DNA of 64,000 bases. Origin: Burkholderiales bacterium. Lineage in GTDB: Bacteria; Pseudomonadota; Gammaproteobacteria; Burkholderiales; Burkholderiaceae_C. Positions 50,148 to 60,159 of this stretch are shown in pieces (positions within the stretch are counted from its first letter, which is position 1; each line of letters opens with the position of its first letter). The stretch lies in contig JAGWUS010000009.1 of the NCBI GenBank assembly GCA_028868305.1, positions 1 through 64,000 on the forward strand, written 5' to 3'. Position numbers and translations under genes: made by a program. A model generated the notes under the pieces. That model saw nothing but the letters and a program-made list of their open reading frames with translations. It was not told the origin of the DNA and did not search any database.

Positions 50148-52868
50148 CTAATATGACCCAAATATGGCCGCCCAGAGTGCCAGGCCTGCCTTGCGCTCCT
50201 CCACGGCTTGTGTCAGATCTACTTGTGTGGGCTCTTCATTCAAGCGTGCACGGTGCTGGATCTGCCGCAGCGCGCGATAGGCCTGTGCCGCTTGCTCGCC
50301 GGTATCGCCAGGCAACAGGCCGCAGGCTTGGGCGCGCTGCAACAGCGCAATATTGCCCACGTTGGCCCGTAGTTCGGTGTGCCTGTGCCCCTGGGACAGC
50401 ACCAGAAACTGCACCACAAACTCGATGTCCACCATCCCGCCGGGGCTGTGTTTGACGTCAAACTGGTCGGCCTTGACCGGGTGGGCGGCGCGGACCCGGG
50501 CGCGCATGCTGGCGATTTCTTCGCGCAGGGCCTGCTCTTCGCGCTGTGTGCCAATCACGGCTTCGCGCACGGCATCAAACCGCGCCTGCAGTTCGGGTGC
50601 ACCCAGCACGCAGCGTGCCCGCGTCATGGCCTGGTGTTCCCAGGTCCAGGCGGTGTTGCTGCCGCGCTGCTGCTGGTAGTTGGCGTAGGAGGTGAAACTG
50701 GTCACCAGCAGCCCCGAGTTTCCGTTGGGGCGCAGGGCGGTGTCGATCTCGTACAGGTCGCCTTCGCCGGTTTTGACGGTCAGCCAATTGATGAGCTTGC
50801 GCACTAGCGCCGCATAGACCTCGCCGGCACGGTCGTCCTCGTCATCGTAGACGAACACGATGTCCAGGTCGCTACCATAGCCCAGTTCCTTGCCGCCGAG
50901 CTTGCCATAGGCAATGATGGCAAAGCGATGGTCGGGCCGGTGTCTGTTCTTCAGGCGCTCCCAGCACCAGCGCGCGGTGATGCGCAAAATACTGTCTGCC
51001 AGCCCACTGAGGTCATCGGCCACTTGCTCCACCGTGAGTCGCCCTTCGACGTCGCGCGCCAAGGTGCGGAACACCTCGGCATGGTGCGCACGGCGAAGCA
51101 GGTTGAGCAGGGCCTCATCGTCGTCCTCACCGCTGCCTTGCAGGGCGGCGCGGCGGCGCTCGATTTCCTGCTCGAAATCCAGCGCATCAAAACGTTCTTC
51201 CATCAGGGCGCTGCCGGCCAGTTCGTCAATCACGCCCGGATGCTTTAGCAGGTAGCGTGCCGGCCAGCGTGCCGCCCCCAGAATGCGCAGCAGGCGTTCA
51301 TGCACATTGGGCCGTTCCAGCAGCAAGGCCAGATAGCTTTCGCGGCGCAGCAGGGGTTCAATCCAGTCGGCCAAGCGTACGGCCGCGTTTTCGGACACCC
51401 GTCCCTCGCGCACCCACTGTGCGGTACGTAGCACCAGCCGCCCCAGCCGCGCGCGGGACTCTTCCCGCAAGGCCAGGACGCGGGGATGTTCACGCCAGCT
51501 TGCGACCCGGTCACGGAAAGGGCCCTGCAGTTCTGCCATCAGCGCGTTCAGGTCGTTGCCGTCCACTGCGGCCTTGCCGTTGCAGCCTTTGCATTCCTTC
51601 TGGGCGCCGCCCAGCAGGGCGTCAAATTCCTGCGCTACCAGTTCCCGATGGGTGTCGAGCTGGCTCAGGAAAGCGCTGGTGTCGCTGAAGCCCAGAGTCT
51701 GTGCAATCCAGGCCAGGTCGCCATCGCTGCTGGGCAATACATGGGTTTGCTGGTCGTCCAGGTACTGGATGCGGTGTTCTACCTGACGCAGAAACACATA
51801 GGCCTGTGCCAGTGCATCGGCGGTGTTTTGCGGCATCAGCCCCGCCGTGGCAATGCGCTGCAGCGCACTGACCGTAGGACGGGTGCGCAGCTCGGGAAAC
51901 TGGCCGCCGCGCACCACCTGCAGGAGTTGCACGGTGAATTCAATTTCGCGTATGCCGCCGCGCGACAGCTTGACGTCGTTATTGCGTTCGGGCCTTCCGG
52001 CGCTGCGCCGGGTGGAGTGTTCGCGGATCTGCCGGTGCAGCAACCGCAGCGCGTCAAAGACGTTGTAGTCCAGGTAGCGGCGAAACACGAACGGAACCAC
52101 CAGACTGCGCAGGTACAGCGCGCAACCCGACGCCATCGCGCTGCGGGGCGCAACCACCCGGCTTTTGAGCCAGGCAAAGCGCTCCCACTCGCGTCCCTGT
52201 ACATGAAAATATTCTTCCAGCGCACCCAGCGAGACCGCTGGCGGCCCAGAGTTGCCATTGGGGCGCAGCGCCAGATCCACGCGGAATACGAAGCCATGCT
52301 CCGAGGTGTCACCCACCAGACCATAGATGGCGCGCACCAGCTTGGCGAAGTATTCCTGGTTGGAGATGCGGTTGCGTCCTTCGGCATTGCCGGCGGTTTC
52401 GCCGTCATGGTCGTAGATGTAGATCAGGTCGATGTCGCTGGAGACATTGAGCTCGCGCGCCCCGAGCTTGCCCATGCCCACGATGCAGAGCTGTGCAGGT
52501 TCACCCTTGCGGGTGATGGGCGCGCCATGGCTTTCTTCGAGGGTCTTGCAGCTCTCCAGATACGCAATATCCAGGGCCCATTCGGCCAGCGCCGTCATCG
52601 TGCTGGTGACGGTCTGCAAAGCGGCGCCCTCGTCGCAATCCAGGCACGCCAACCGCTCAAGGACGAGCTGTCGGGTTGTGCGCAAGGCGTCCGCAATGCT
52701 GGCCCCCGTGGCCCGCAAGGCGTCGTAGGCGATCTGCATTTCGCCGTGCATGGGCGCGCCGGGGGGTAACAGAAGGAGTTGGGTTTCGTAACGGCGATGA
52801 ATGCGCTGGACAAAACGCGACGCCCGCGCCAGGGGGGCGGTCGCGTTGCGGGTCATAATTCCTGACAT
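50148..52868 (-). CDS. glnE: Bifunctional glutamine synthetase adenylyltransferase/deadenylase
   Basis: About 906 residues with two nucleotidyltransferase halves, each with GxGKLG..EL and DxD motifs: GMGKLGARELNVSSDIDLIY (abbreviated: SSDIDLI) for the N-terminal deadenylylase and YGKLGGKELGYGSDLDIVF (GSDLDIV) for the C-terminal adenylylase, and the paired DLALRPNGNSG and DTALRPNGNSG motifs. It adenylylates glutamine synthetase under nitrogen excess and removes the group under limitation. Start ATG 52868 is used; ATG 52856 has AGGA close upstream and is equally possible. It is divergent from yhdP with about 24 bases between. Confidence 0.95.
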   Translation of the reverse strand: MSGIMTRNATAPLARASRFVQRIHRRYETQLLLLPPGAPMHGEMQIAYDALRATGASIADALRTTRQLVLERLACLDCDEGAALQTVTSTMTALAEWALDIAYLESCKTLEESHGAPITRKGEPAQLCIVGMGKLGARELNVSSDIDLIYIYDHDGETAGNAEGRNRISNQEYFAKLVRAIYGLVGDTSEHGFVFRVDLALRPNGNSGPPAVSLGALEEYFHVQGREWERFAWLKSRVVAPRSAMASGCALYLRSLVVPFVFRRYLDYNVFDALRLLHRQIREHSTRRSAGRPERNNDVKLSRGGIREIEFTVQLLQVVRGGQFPELRTRPTVSALQRIATAGLMPQNTADALAQAYVFLRQVEHRIQYLDDQQTHVLPSSDGDLAWIAQTLGFSDTSAFLSQLDTHRELVAQEFDALLGGAQKECKGCNGKAAVDGNDLNALMAELQGPFRDRVASWREHPRVLALREESRARLGRLVLRTAQWVREGRVSENAAVRLADWIEPLLRRESYLALLLERPNVHERLLRILGAARWPARYLLKHPGVIDELAGSALMEERFDALDFEQEIERRRAALQGSGEDDDEALLNLLRRAHHAEVFRTLARDVEGRLTVEQVADDLSGLADSILRITARWCWERLKNRHRPDHRFAIIAYGKLGGKELGYGSDLDIVFVYDDEDDRAGEVYAALVRKLINWLTVKTGEGDLYEIDTALRPNGNSGLLVTSFTSYANYQQQRGSNTAWTWEHQAMTRARCVLGAPELQARFDAVREAVIGTQREEQALREEIASMRARVRAAHPVKADQFDVKHSPGGMVDIEFVVQFLVLSQGHRHTELRANVGNIALLQRAQACGLLPGDTGEQAAQAYRALRQIQHRARLNEEPTQVDLTQAVEERKAGLALWAAIFGSY

Positions 52869-52892
52869 AGATACCACTGCACGAGAATTGAT

Positions 52893-55800
52893 TTGACACC
52901 GACCCCATCGCTACTGCTCAGAGCCGTTGCATCGGCTTCGCGCTGGGCATTGTGGTTGCTCGCCTTAATGTGGATCACGCTGGCTGTGGTCTGGGGTGGG
53001 CTGCATTTTGTGATTGTGCCGCGAATTGGCGAGTTGCGCCCGTGGCTGGAGCAGCAGGCTTCCAGTGCGTTGGGTATCACGGTGCGCATTGGTTCCATCG
53101 TGGCGCGTTCCAACGGGCTGATTCCCTCCGTGGAGATGGTGGATCTGCGTCTGCTGGACCCCCAGGGCCGGGAAGCCCTGCATTTGCCCCATGTGCTGGC
53201 GGCGCTCTCGCCGCGATCGGCCCTGAGCCTGAGTTTCGAGCAGTTATACGTGGAAGGGCCGGTGCTGGACGTGCGCCGCACGGCTGATGGCCGATTCTGG
53301 GTGGCTGGACTGGAGTTGCCGAAAACGGCGGGTGACAGCAGCGCCGCGGCCGACTGGGTGTTCTCCCAGGCCGAAATGGCGGTGCGTCATGGCACGGTGC
53401 GTTGGACCGATGAGATGCGCGGTGCCCCCACCCTGGAATTGAACGATGTGGATGTGGTGTTGCGCAACCGGCACCTCAGCCATGCGCTGCGCATCGATGC
53501 CAATCCACCGCCTGAATGGGGCGAGCGGCTGAGCCTGTCGGGCGTCTTCAAACAACCCCTTTTGAGCCGGGGTGCCGGTCGCTGGCGGGACTGGCAGGGG
53601 CAGCTGTACGCCCAGTTTCCGCGCGTGGATGTGGTTCAGCTGCGTCGTTATGTGGATCTTGGGGTCGATGTGGCTCAGGGTGCGGGCGTCCTGCGGGCCT
53701 GGGTGGATGTCCGCCGCGGCGAATGGACCGGCGCAACGGCCGATGTCGCCATGGAGCAGGTTAACGTCCGGGTGTCACCCAAACTAGAGCCCGTGACCTT
53801 GAGCACGGTGTCCGGGCGCCTGGGTGCGCGGCGCCTGGAGGGCGGCTATGAGTTCTTCACCGAAGCGCTGGCGTTCCAAACCCTAGACGGGTTGCACTGG
53901 CCGGGCGGCAATGTGCGTGTGGCACTGTTTGATGCCCAGGGGCGCAACCCGGCGCGCGGTGAAATTGCTGCTGATCGGTTGGACCTCGCGGCGATGGTGG
54001 AGATCGCCCAGCGCCTGCCCATCGATGAAGCCGCGCAGCAGGCCCTGACCACCTACGCGCCCAAGGGGTTGGTTGAGCAGTTGCAGGCCAGCTGGCTGGG
54101 GCCCATCGCCAGCCCCGAGCGCTATGCCGTCAAAGGCCGGGTCGCCCGATTGGAGGTGGCAGCCCAGCCGGCACCGCTGGTCATGCCGGGTGTGCAGGGT
54201 ATTAATCTGGACTTTGATGTGAACCAGGTGGCTGGCAAGGCCAGCATCTCCATGACCGGGGGCCTGGTGGATCTGCCAGGTGTGTTTGAAGATCCGGTGA
54301 TTCACCTGGACCAGTTGGCGGGTGATGTGCAGTGGAAGCTGGAGGGCGAGCGCATTCAGGTCAGCGCGTCAAGTTTGCGCTTTGCCAATGCCGATGCCCA
54401 AGGCGAGGCACAGTTCAAGTGGCAAACCGCCCAGGCGCCAGCCGGTGTGGTGTCCCACCATGGCCGCTTCCCTGGCATCCTGGATTTGCAGGGCACCCTG
54501 AGTCGGGCAGATGGTACAAGGTTGCACCGTTACCTGCCGCAGGCGCTCGGTGGTGACGTGCGCAAATACCTGCGTGAAGCCGTGCAGGCAGGGACCGCAT
54601 CCAATGTGAAATTCAGGCTCAAGGGGGATTTGCGCACCTTCCCCTATGCCGATGCCAGGCAGGGTGACTTCCGTATTTCTGCCGACGTGAAGAACGCCAC
54701 CTTTGCTTATGCGCCGGCTTTTTTGCTACCCAAGGACAGCATGCCCTGGCCTGCTTTGACGCAACTCTCGGGTGAGTTGGTGATTGATCACAATGTCCTG
54801 CAGGTCAAGGGTGCGCGCGGCGTCCTAGGGGTGACGGGCATGCAATTCAGCAAGGCCGAAGCGGTGCTGAGCAATCTCTATGACAAGTCGATGCTGTCGG
54901 TAACGGCAGAGGGCAAGGGCCCGCTGGGTGATGCGTTGGCGCTGGTCAATGGCTCGCCACTGGGGGGGATGATGGGCAAGGCGCTGGCGCGCGCCAGCGC
55001 TGCGGGTCCGGCAGATTTCCGCCTCAAGCTGGGTTTCCCCCTGGCGGCGGTGGAGCGTGCCACAGTGCAGGGCGCCGTGGTTCTTGCAGGAAACGATGTC
55101 CAGATATCGCCCGAAACGCCGCGCCTTGCGCGTCTGCGCGGCACGGTGGCGTTCAACGAAAACGGGTTTTCGGTCAGTGGTGCGCAGGCCCGCGCCCTGG
55201 GTGGTGATGTGCGCATTGAAGGCGGCCTGACCGTAGCGGCGCCTGGCACCGCTGCTGCAGCCAAATCCCCGACCACGCTGCGCATCCAGGGTACGGCCAC
55301 GGCAGACGGGCTGCGCCAGGCCCGCGAACTGGGTTTTGCCGCACGGCTGGCACAGTACGCCACTGGCTCCGCAACCTACCAGGTGGTGCTGGGACTGCGC
55401 CAGGGCATTCCCGAGTTGCTGATCAGCAGTCCGCTGGCCGGCCTGGCCCTGAACCTGCCTGCACCCTTTGCCAAGCCGGCAGAGGCCACCTTGCCAGTGC
55501 GGGTGGAAACCACGGCGGTGCGCAACTCGCTGGTAGCCGGCGCCATCCAGCAGGATCAATTGCAGATGGAGGTAGGGCGGCTGGCCAGCATCCGCTATGT
55601 GCGTGACGTGTCCGGTGCAGATGCGCGGGTGCTCAGGGGGGCCATTGGTATTGGTCTGGCGGGCGATGAGAGTGCGCCCATGCCCGATACCGGGGTGGTT
55701 GCCAATATCAATCTGGCCGCAGTGGATGTGGATGCCTGGACGCAACTGCTGGGTAAGGTGTCGGGTACCGACGTGCCTACACCGCAGAGCACAAACCAGC

Positions 55801-56948
55801 CTGGCATGGCTTACCTGCCAACCAGCATGGCGGTGCGCGCACGTGAACTGACTGTGGGCAGCCGCAAGTTCAACAACATCGTGATTGGGGGGTCGCGTGA
55901 AGGCCAGCTGTGGCGCGCCAACCTGGATGCAACCCAACTCAGTGGCTATGTGGAGTACCGCCAGTCGACAGGACCTGCTGCAGGGCGGTTGTACGCCCGC
56001 CTAGCCCGCCTGGTCATTGGCCAGAGCACGGCGCAGGAGGTGGAAAACCTGCTGGATGAGCAGCCCACCAGTATCCCGGCCCTGGACGTGGTGGTGGAAG
56101 ATCTCGAGTTGCGTGGCAAGAAGCTCGGACGTATCGAGATCGATGCAGTCAATCTGGCTGCTGGTGCCTCACAGCGCGAGGCGGCCCGCGAGTGGCGTCT
56201 GAACCGCTTCAATATCATTACACCGGAGGCGGTGCTGACCGCCGATGGGAACTGGACCACGGTCGCAACGCCATCTGCCGCTGCGACGGGCCGCAGTATC
56301 AAGGAACGCCGGCGCACCCTGCTCAATTTCAAGCTTGATATTGCTGACGCTGGCGATGTGCTGGTGCGCATGGGGATGTCCAGCGTGGTGCGCAAGGGCA
56401 AAGGCAAGATCGAAGGCCAGGTGGCCTGGCTGGGTTCCCCCATCACATTGGACTATCCCAGCATGGCGGGAAACTTCCATGTCAATGTGGAAAATGGGCA
56501 GTTTCTCAAAGCCGACCCAGGCATTGCCAAGCTGCTGGGGGTGCTGAGCCTGCAGTCTTTGCCGCGGCGCCTGGTGCTCGATTTCCGTGATGTGTTCTCG
56601 GAAGGCTTTGCGTTTGACTTCCTGCGTGGCGATGTCACCATCGAGCAGGGCATTGCGCGCACCAACAACCTGCAGATGAAGGGCGTGAACGCCGCGGTGC
56701 TGATGGAAGGACAGGCCGACATTGCCAGGGAAACCCAGATGCTCAAGGTGGTGGTGGTGCCGGAGATCAATGCCGGCAGCGCGTCGCTGCTCACCGCAGT
56801 CATCAATCCGCTGGTGGGTTTGACCACCTTTCTGGCCCAGGCGATCTTGCGCCGCCCCCTGATTGAGGCGAATACGCAGGAGTTTCTGGTTGACGGAACC
56901 TGGGTCGACCCGCGGGTGACGCGGGTCGAGCACAAGAGCGCCCCTTAA
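52893..56948 (+). CDS. yhdP: YhdP/AsmA2-family lipid-transport bridge protein
   Basis: 1351 residues. An N-terminal membrane anchor (ALWLLALMWITLAVVWGG) precedes a very long periplasmic repeat-rich domain of beta-strand modules, as in YhdP/TamB/AsmA-like proteins that form a groove between inner and outer membranes and move phospholipid. Blocks typical of YhdP include VPRIGELRPWLEQQASSALG (abbreviated: GELRPWLEQQA) and the C-terminal DFLRGDVTIEQGIARTNNLQMKG (DFLRGDVTIEQG). It is longer than the E. coli protein (1266). The start is TTG 52893; no ATG fits. The divergent glnE arrangement is common in betaproteobacteria. Confidence 0.92.
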   Translation: MTPTPSLLLRAVASASRWALWLLALMWITLAVVWGGLHFVIVPRIGELRPWLEQQASSALGITVRIGSIVARSNGLIPSVEMVDLRLLDPQGREALHLPHVLAALSPRSALSLSFEQLYVEGPVLDVRRTADGRFWVAGLELPKTAGDSSAAADWVFSQAEMAVRHGTVRWTDEMRGAPTLELNDVDVVLRNRHLSHALRIDANPPPEWGERLSLSGVFKQPLLSRGAGRWRDWQGQLYAQFPRVDVVQLRRYVDLGVDVAQGAGVLRAWVDVRRGEWTGATADVAMEQVNVRVSPKLEPVTLSTVSGRLGARRLEGGYEFFTEALAFQTLDGLHWPGGNVRVALFDAQGRNPARGEIAADRLDLAAMVEIAQRLPIDEAAQQALTTYAPKGLVEQLQASWLGPIASPERYAVKGRVARLEVAAQPAPLVMPGVQGINLDFDVNQVAGKASISMTGGLVDLPGVFEDPVIHLDQLAGDVQWKLEGERIQVSASSLRFANADAQGEAQFKWQTAQAPAGVVSHHGRFPGILDLQGTLSRADGTRLHRYLPQALGGDVRKYLREAVQAGTASNVKFRLKGDLRTFPYADARQGDFRISADVKNATFAYAPAFLLPKDSMPWPALTQLSGELVIDHNVLQVKGARGVLGVTGMQFSKAEAVLSNLYDKSMLSVTAEGKGPLGDALALVNGSPLGGMMGKALARASAAGPADFRLKLGFPLAAVERATVQGAVVLAGNDVQISPETPRLARLRGTVAFNENGFSVSGAQARALGGDVRIEGGLTVAAPGTAAAAKSPTTLRIQGTATADGLRQARELGFAARLAQYATGSATYQVVLGLRQGIPELLISSPLAGLALNLPAPFAKPAEATLPVRVETTAVRNSLVAGAIQQDQLQMEVGRLASIRYVRDVSGADARVLRGAIGIGLAGDESAPMPDTGVVANINLAAVDVDAWTQLLGKVSGTDVPTPQSTNQPGMAYLPTSMAVRARELTVGSRKFNNIVIGGSREGQLWRANLDATQLSGYVEYRQSTGPAAGRLYARLARLVIGQSTAQEVENLLDEQPTSIPALDVVVEDLELRGKKLGRIEIDAVNLAAGASQREAAREWRLNRFNIITPEAVLTADGNWTTVATPSAAATGRSIKERRRTLLNFKLDIADAGDVLVRMGMSSVVRKGKGKIEGQVAWLGSPITLDYPSMAGNFHVNVENGQFLKADPGIAKLLGVLSLQSLPRRLVLDFRDVFSEGFAFDFLRGDVTIEQGIARTNNLQMKGVNAAVLMEGQADIARETQMLKVVVVPEINAGSASLLTAVINPLVGLTTFLAQAILRRPLIEANTQEFLVDGTWVDPRVTRVEHKSAP

Positions 56949-56966
56949 AGAAGGCATGGAACAGAC

Positions 56967-57782
56967 ATGAAAATTGCCGCCATCCAGATGGTTTCCACCG
57001 GCACACTGGCCGACAACCTGCAGCAGGCGGGCACGCTACTGAAGCAGGCGGCTGCACAGGGCGCAGAACTGGCGGTGTTACCCGAATATTTTTGCCTGAT
57101 CGGGCAGCACGATGCGGGCAAACTGGCCATTCAGGAGCCGTACGGCAAGGGACCAATCCAGCAGTTTCTGGCTGACACCGCGCGCACCCTTGGCCTTTGG
57201 ATTGTGGGCGGCACCCTGCCGCTGACGGCTACCCAGCCCGACCGGGTGTTCAACAGCACCCTGGTTTTCAACCCAAAGGGTGACTGCGTGGCCCGCTACG
57301 ACAAGATGCATCTTTTCCGTTTTGACAACGGGGTGGAGCGCTATGACGAATCACGCGTGCTGGAGCGTGGCGCCACACCCACCCGGTTCGAATTGCCGTC
57401 CCGGGACGGCCACCGCTGGCTATTGGGTCTGAGCGTGTGCTACGACCTGCGGTTCCCCGAGTTGTACCGCGCTTATGCGCAGCAGGGTGTCGACCTGATT
57501 CTGGTGCCCAGCGCCTTCACCCACACCACCGGCCAGGCGCACTGGGAGGTGCTGCTGCGCGCCCGTGCTATTGAAAACCTGGCTTTTGTGGCCGCCGCGG
57601 CGCAGGGTGGAGTGCACCCCAATGGGCGGCACACCTGGGGCCAGTCGCTGGCCATTGACCCCTGGGGGCAGGTGCTGGCCGAGCAGGCACAGGGCCTGGG
57701 CGTCGTGCTGGCCGAGATGGACGCCGCCCAGTTGGTTCAACGCCGTAGCCAGTTGCCTGCATTGGACCACCGCTTGCTGTGA
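56967..57782 (+). CDS. Carbon-nitrogen hydrolase (Nit1-like amidase)
   Basis: 271-residue nitrilase-superfamily enzyme with the catalytic triad E40 (VLPEYF), K113 (YDKMHLF) and C158 (SVCYDLRFPELYR). The DKMHLFRFD and CYDLRFPE blocks put it with Nit1-type deaminated-glutathione amidases, which hydrolyse an amide side chain to acid and ammonia. It is 18 bases after yhdP on the same strand, an arrangement seen in related bacteria; no functional link is known. Confidence 0.9.
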   Translation: MKIAAIQMVSTGTLADNLQQAGTLLKQAAAQGAELAVLPEYFCLIGQHDAGKLAIQEPYGKGPIQQFLADTARTLGLWIVGGTLPLTATQPDRVFNSTLVFNPKGDCVARYDKMHLFRFDNGVERYDESRVLERGATPTRFELPSRDGHRWLLGLSVCYDLRFPELYRAYAQQGVDLILVPSAFTHTTGQAHWEVLLRARAIENLAFVAAAAQGGVHPNGRHTWGQSLAIDPWGQVLAEQAQGLGVVLAEMDAAQLVQRRSQLPALDHRLL

Positions 57783-57786
57783 GTGG

Positions 57787-57847
57787 CAATGGAAAAAGCT
57801 ACTAATTTAATAGCTGCTTGTGCATATTCCATGCGGGCCGGAGGCCT
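57787..57847 (-). repeat. Dispersed repeat A, copy 7
   Basis: Reverse-oriented copy: on the minus strand GCCCGCATGGAATATGCACA, then AGCA and the core GCTAT-n7-GTAGC. It lies between the amidase stop and the stop of the small antisense membrane protein. Confidence 0.7.
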
Positions 57848-57996
57848 TATTTATTTTTATTTTGGTCCGATGAGGCGTCCCGGGCATCGTTGCTGCCAGG
57901 CAGTTCGCCGTTTTGGCGGCCCGAGAACATGGTCCACCAGATGATGCCGACCAGAATCAGGCCGGCTCCCAGGGCTTCCAGCAGTAACAGTGTCAT
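57847..57996 (-). CDS. Small single-pass membrane protein
   Basis: 49-residue frame: a hydrophobic helix (LLLLEALGAGLILVGIIWW) followed by a polar, asparagine/serine/lysine tail. ATG 57996 has GGAA about ten bases upstream, and the amino-acid pattern is typical of a real small membrane protein. Its start codon lies on the same CATG tetranucleotide as the mltA start on the other strand. Function unknown; no homologue could be checked. Confidence 0.5.
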   Translation of the reverse strand: MTLLLLEALGAGLILVGIIWWTMFSGRQNGELPGSNDARDASSDQNKNK

Positions 57997-59128
57997 GTTG
58001 CGGTTTCCGTTGTGGTGGTTTGTGGCCTGCATTGTAGGAACACTGGCTGGCTGCGGCAGCGCACCCACGGTGCATCCCACGGCGCCCTCGCGTCAGGTTA
58101 CAGCGCCCCCGGCCATGGCCTCCAATCTGGCCGGTGTGCTGTCCCAGCCGCGCAGCCGCTGGGTGCCGGTGGCATGGTCCGAACTGCCGGGTTTTGGGCA
58201 GGACAATCTGTCGGAAGCCTGGAACGCCTGGCTCAAGAGTTGTGAAAAGCCGCAGCCGCCGATGGCCGCACTGTGCAGCGAGGTGCGCCGTCTCAGCATT
58301 GCCGACGGACAAATGCAGCGTGACTGGATGCAGTCCCGCCTGAAGCCCTACCGGGTAGAGTCCATCCAGGGCGAATCCACTGGCATGCTGACCGGGTATT
58401 TCGAACCGCAACTCGAAGCCAGTCGCGTGCCTACGACCGCGTTTACCGTGCCGCTGTACCAGCCGCCGCTGAATCTGGCGCAGCGCAAGCCCTGGTTCAC
58501 CCGGCAGGAAATCGACACCCTGCCGGAAGCCCAGGCCGCTTTGCAGGGCCGTGCCATTGCGTACCTCGCGGACCCGGTTGATGCTCTGGTATTGCAGATT
58601 CAGGGCTCTGGCCGCCTGCGGATCACGCAGCCCGACGGCAGCCAGCGCTGGATTCGCCTGGCCTACGCCGGCACCAATGACCAGCCCTACCGCAGCGTGG
58701 GCCGCTGGCTGCTGGACCAGGGGCTGATTCGGGACGCGTCATGGCCCGGCATCAAGGCCTGGCTGGCGCAAAACCCGCCACGACGCCAGGAACTGCTGTG
58801 GAGCAATCCGCGCATGGTGTTTTTCAAGGAAGAAGCACTGAGTGATCTGGATGCTGCCTTTGGTCCAAAAGGGGCGCAGGGCGTGGCGCTCACACCGGGT
58901 CGCTCCATCGCGATTGACCCTGGCAGCATTCCTTATGGCACCCCGGTGTGGATGACGTCCAGCGGTCCGCAGGGCGCGCTGCAGAAGCTGGTGCTGGCGC
59001 AGGACACCGGCAGCGCCATCACCGGCGCAGTGCGGGCTGACTATTTTGCGGGCTGGGGCGCCGAAGCGGCAGACCTTGCGGGGCGCCTGCGGCAGCCACT
59101 TCAGTTATGGGCACTCTGGCCGAAGTAA
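57995..59128 (+). CDS. mltA: Membrane-bound lytic murein transglycosylase A
   Basis: 377 residues. A signal peptide with lipobox TLAGC makes it an outer-membrane lipoprotein. The MltA barrel domain (about 100-270) includes GMLTGYFEPQLEASR and GSGRLRI, and the 3D (Asp-Asp-Asp) domain carries IAIDPGSIPYGTPV and QDTGSAITGAVRADYFAGWG (abbreviated: DTGSAITGAVRADYF). It cleaves peptidoglycan glycan strands with formation of 1,6-anhydromuramic acid. ATG 57995 begins directly at the signal peptide; the frame is open from 57818 with no features. No ribosome binding site is seen. Confidence 0.92.
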   Translation: MLRFPLWWFVACIVGTLAGCGSAPTVHPTAPSRQVTAPPAMASNLAGVLSQPRSRWVPVAWSELPGFGQDNLSEAWNAWLKSCEKPQPPMAALCSEVRRLSIADGQMQRDWMQSRLKPYRVESIQGESTGMLTGYFEPQLEASRVPTTAFTVPLYQPPLNLAQRKPWFTRQEIDTLPEAQAALQGRAIAYLADPVDALVLQIQGSGRLRITQPDGSQRWIRLAYAGTNDQPYRSVGRWLLDQGLIRDASWPGIKAWLAQNPPRRQELLWSNPRMVFFKEEALSDLDAAFGPKGAQGVALTPGRSIAIDPGSIPYGTPVWMTSSGPQGALQKLVLAQDTGSAITGAVRADYFAGWGAEAADLAGRLRQPLQLWALWPK

Positions 59129-59185
59129 TGAAGATGCCGTTACTATGCGCGTTAGACATTCATTGACTATTGACTGGACACCACC

Positions 59186-60145
59186 ATGAGCAAGACTTCA
59201 GCCATGCGCGACATTGACGAACGGACCAATCTGGCCGGCAACAGCATGTTTGAGTTGCTGCTGTTTCGTTTGGGCGAAGCACCGGGCACCCAGAAGCGCG
59301 AGTTGTTTGGCATCAATGTGTTCAAGGTGCGCGAGATCATGGTCATGCCGGAAATTACTGCCATGGTGAACGCACCCCCGTCGGTGATGGGCGTGGCCAA
59401 CATCCGTGGCCAAATGATTCCCGTGGTGAACCTGCCCCTGATTACCGGCTGCAACCCCACCAAAGGGCTGGGCATTCTTCTGGTCACCGAGTTTGCGCGT
59501 ACCACCCAGGCGTTTGCGGTGGAAGAGGTCAATGAGATTGTGCGGCTGGAGTGGAAGCAGGTGCTGTCGGCTGAGGGCACGGGTGGTGGTCTGGTCACCA
59601 GTATCGCGCGGCTCGATGGCAATGCGGAAACCACCCGTCTGGCACAGGTGCTCGATGTGGAGCAGATCCTGCGCGATGTGTTCCCGGAGCAGCACAAAGC
59701 CATTGATGAATCCGTCACCATGCCCAAGGTCAGTATCCCTCCCGGCTCGGTGATTCTGGCCGCTGATGACTCGGCGGTCGCGCGCATGATGATCGAGCAG
59801 GGCCTGCAGGCCATGGATGTGAAGTACATCATGACCAAGACCGGCAAGGAGGCCTGGGAGCGGCTGCAGACCCTGAATGCCGAGGCCACTGCCGCGGGCA
59901 AGTCCATTCGCGACAAGGTAGCCTTGGTGCTGACCGACCTGGAAATGCCAGAGATGGATGGCTTCACGCTGACCAAGAATATCAAGCAAGATGCTCGCTT
60001 CAGCGGCATCCCGGTAATCATCCATTCGTCACTGACCGGCACCACCAACGAGGGCCATGTCAAGAGCGTAGGGGCTGATGCCTATGTGGCCAAGTTCGTG
60101 GCCGAAGAACTGGGCGCCACCATCCGCTCGGTGCTGCATCGCTAA
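59186..60145 (+). CDS. cheV: Chemotaxis protein CheV
   Basis: 319 residues: an N-terminal CheW-like coupling domain (about 15-165, FGINVFKVREIM and VMGVANIRGQMIPVV) joined to a C-terminal receiver domain (about 190-315) with acidic D195/D196 (AADDSAVAR), phospho-acceptor D251 (LTDLEMPEMDGF) and a late conserved lysine. CheV links chemoreceptors to CheA and adapts signalling through its own phosphorylation. No other chemotaxis gene is in the window. The ribosome binding site is weak (GGAC). Confidence 0.95.
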   Translation: MSKTSAMRDIDERTNLAGNSMFELLLFRLGEAPGTQKRELFGINVFKVREIMVMPEITAMVNAPPSVMGVANIRGQMIPVVNLPLITGCNPTKGLGILLVTEFARTTQAFAVEEVNEIVRLEWKQVLSAEGTGGGLVTSIARLDGNAETTRLAQVLDVEQILRDVFPEQHKAIDESVTMPKVSIPPGSVILAADDSAVARMMIEQGLQAMDVKYIMTKTGKEAWERLQTLNAEATAAGKSIRDKVALVLTDLEMPEMDGFTLTKNIKQDARFSGIPVIIHSSLTGTTNEGHVKSVGADAYVAKFVAEELGATIRSVLHR

Positions 60146-60159
60146 GGAGGGAACTGGCT

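Noticed and set aside
51486-52769. 427-codon open frame antisense to glnE
   Set aside because: Typical high-GC shadow; glnE motifs on the other strand are intact.
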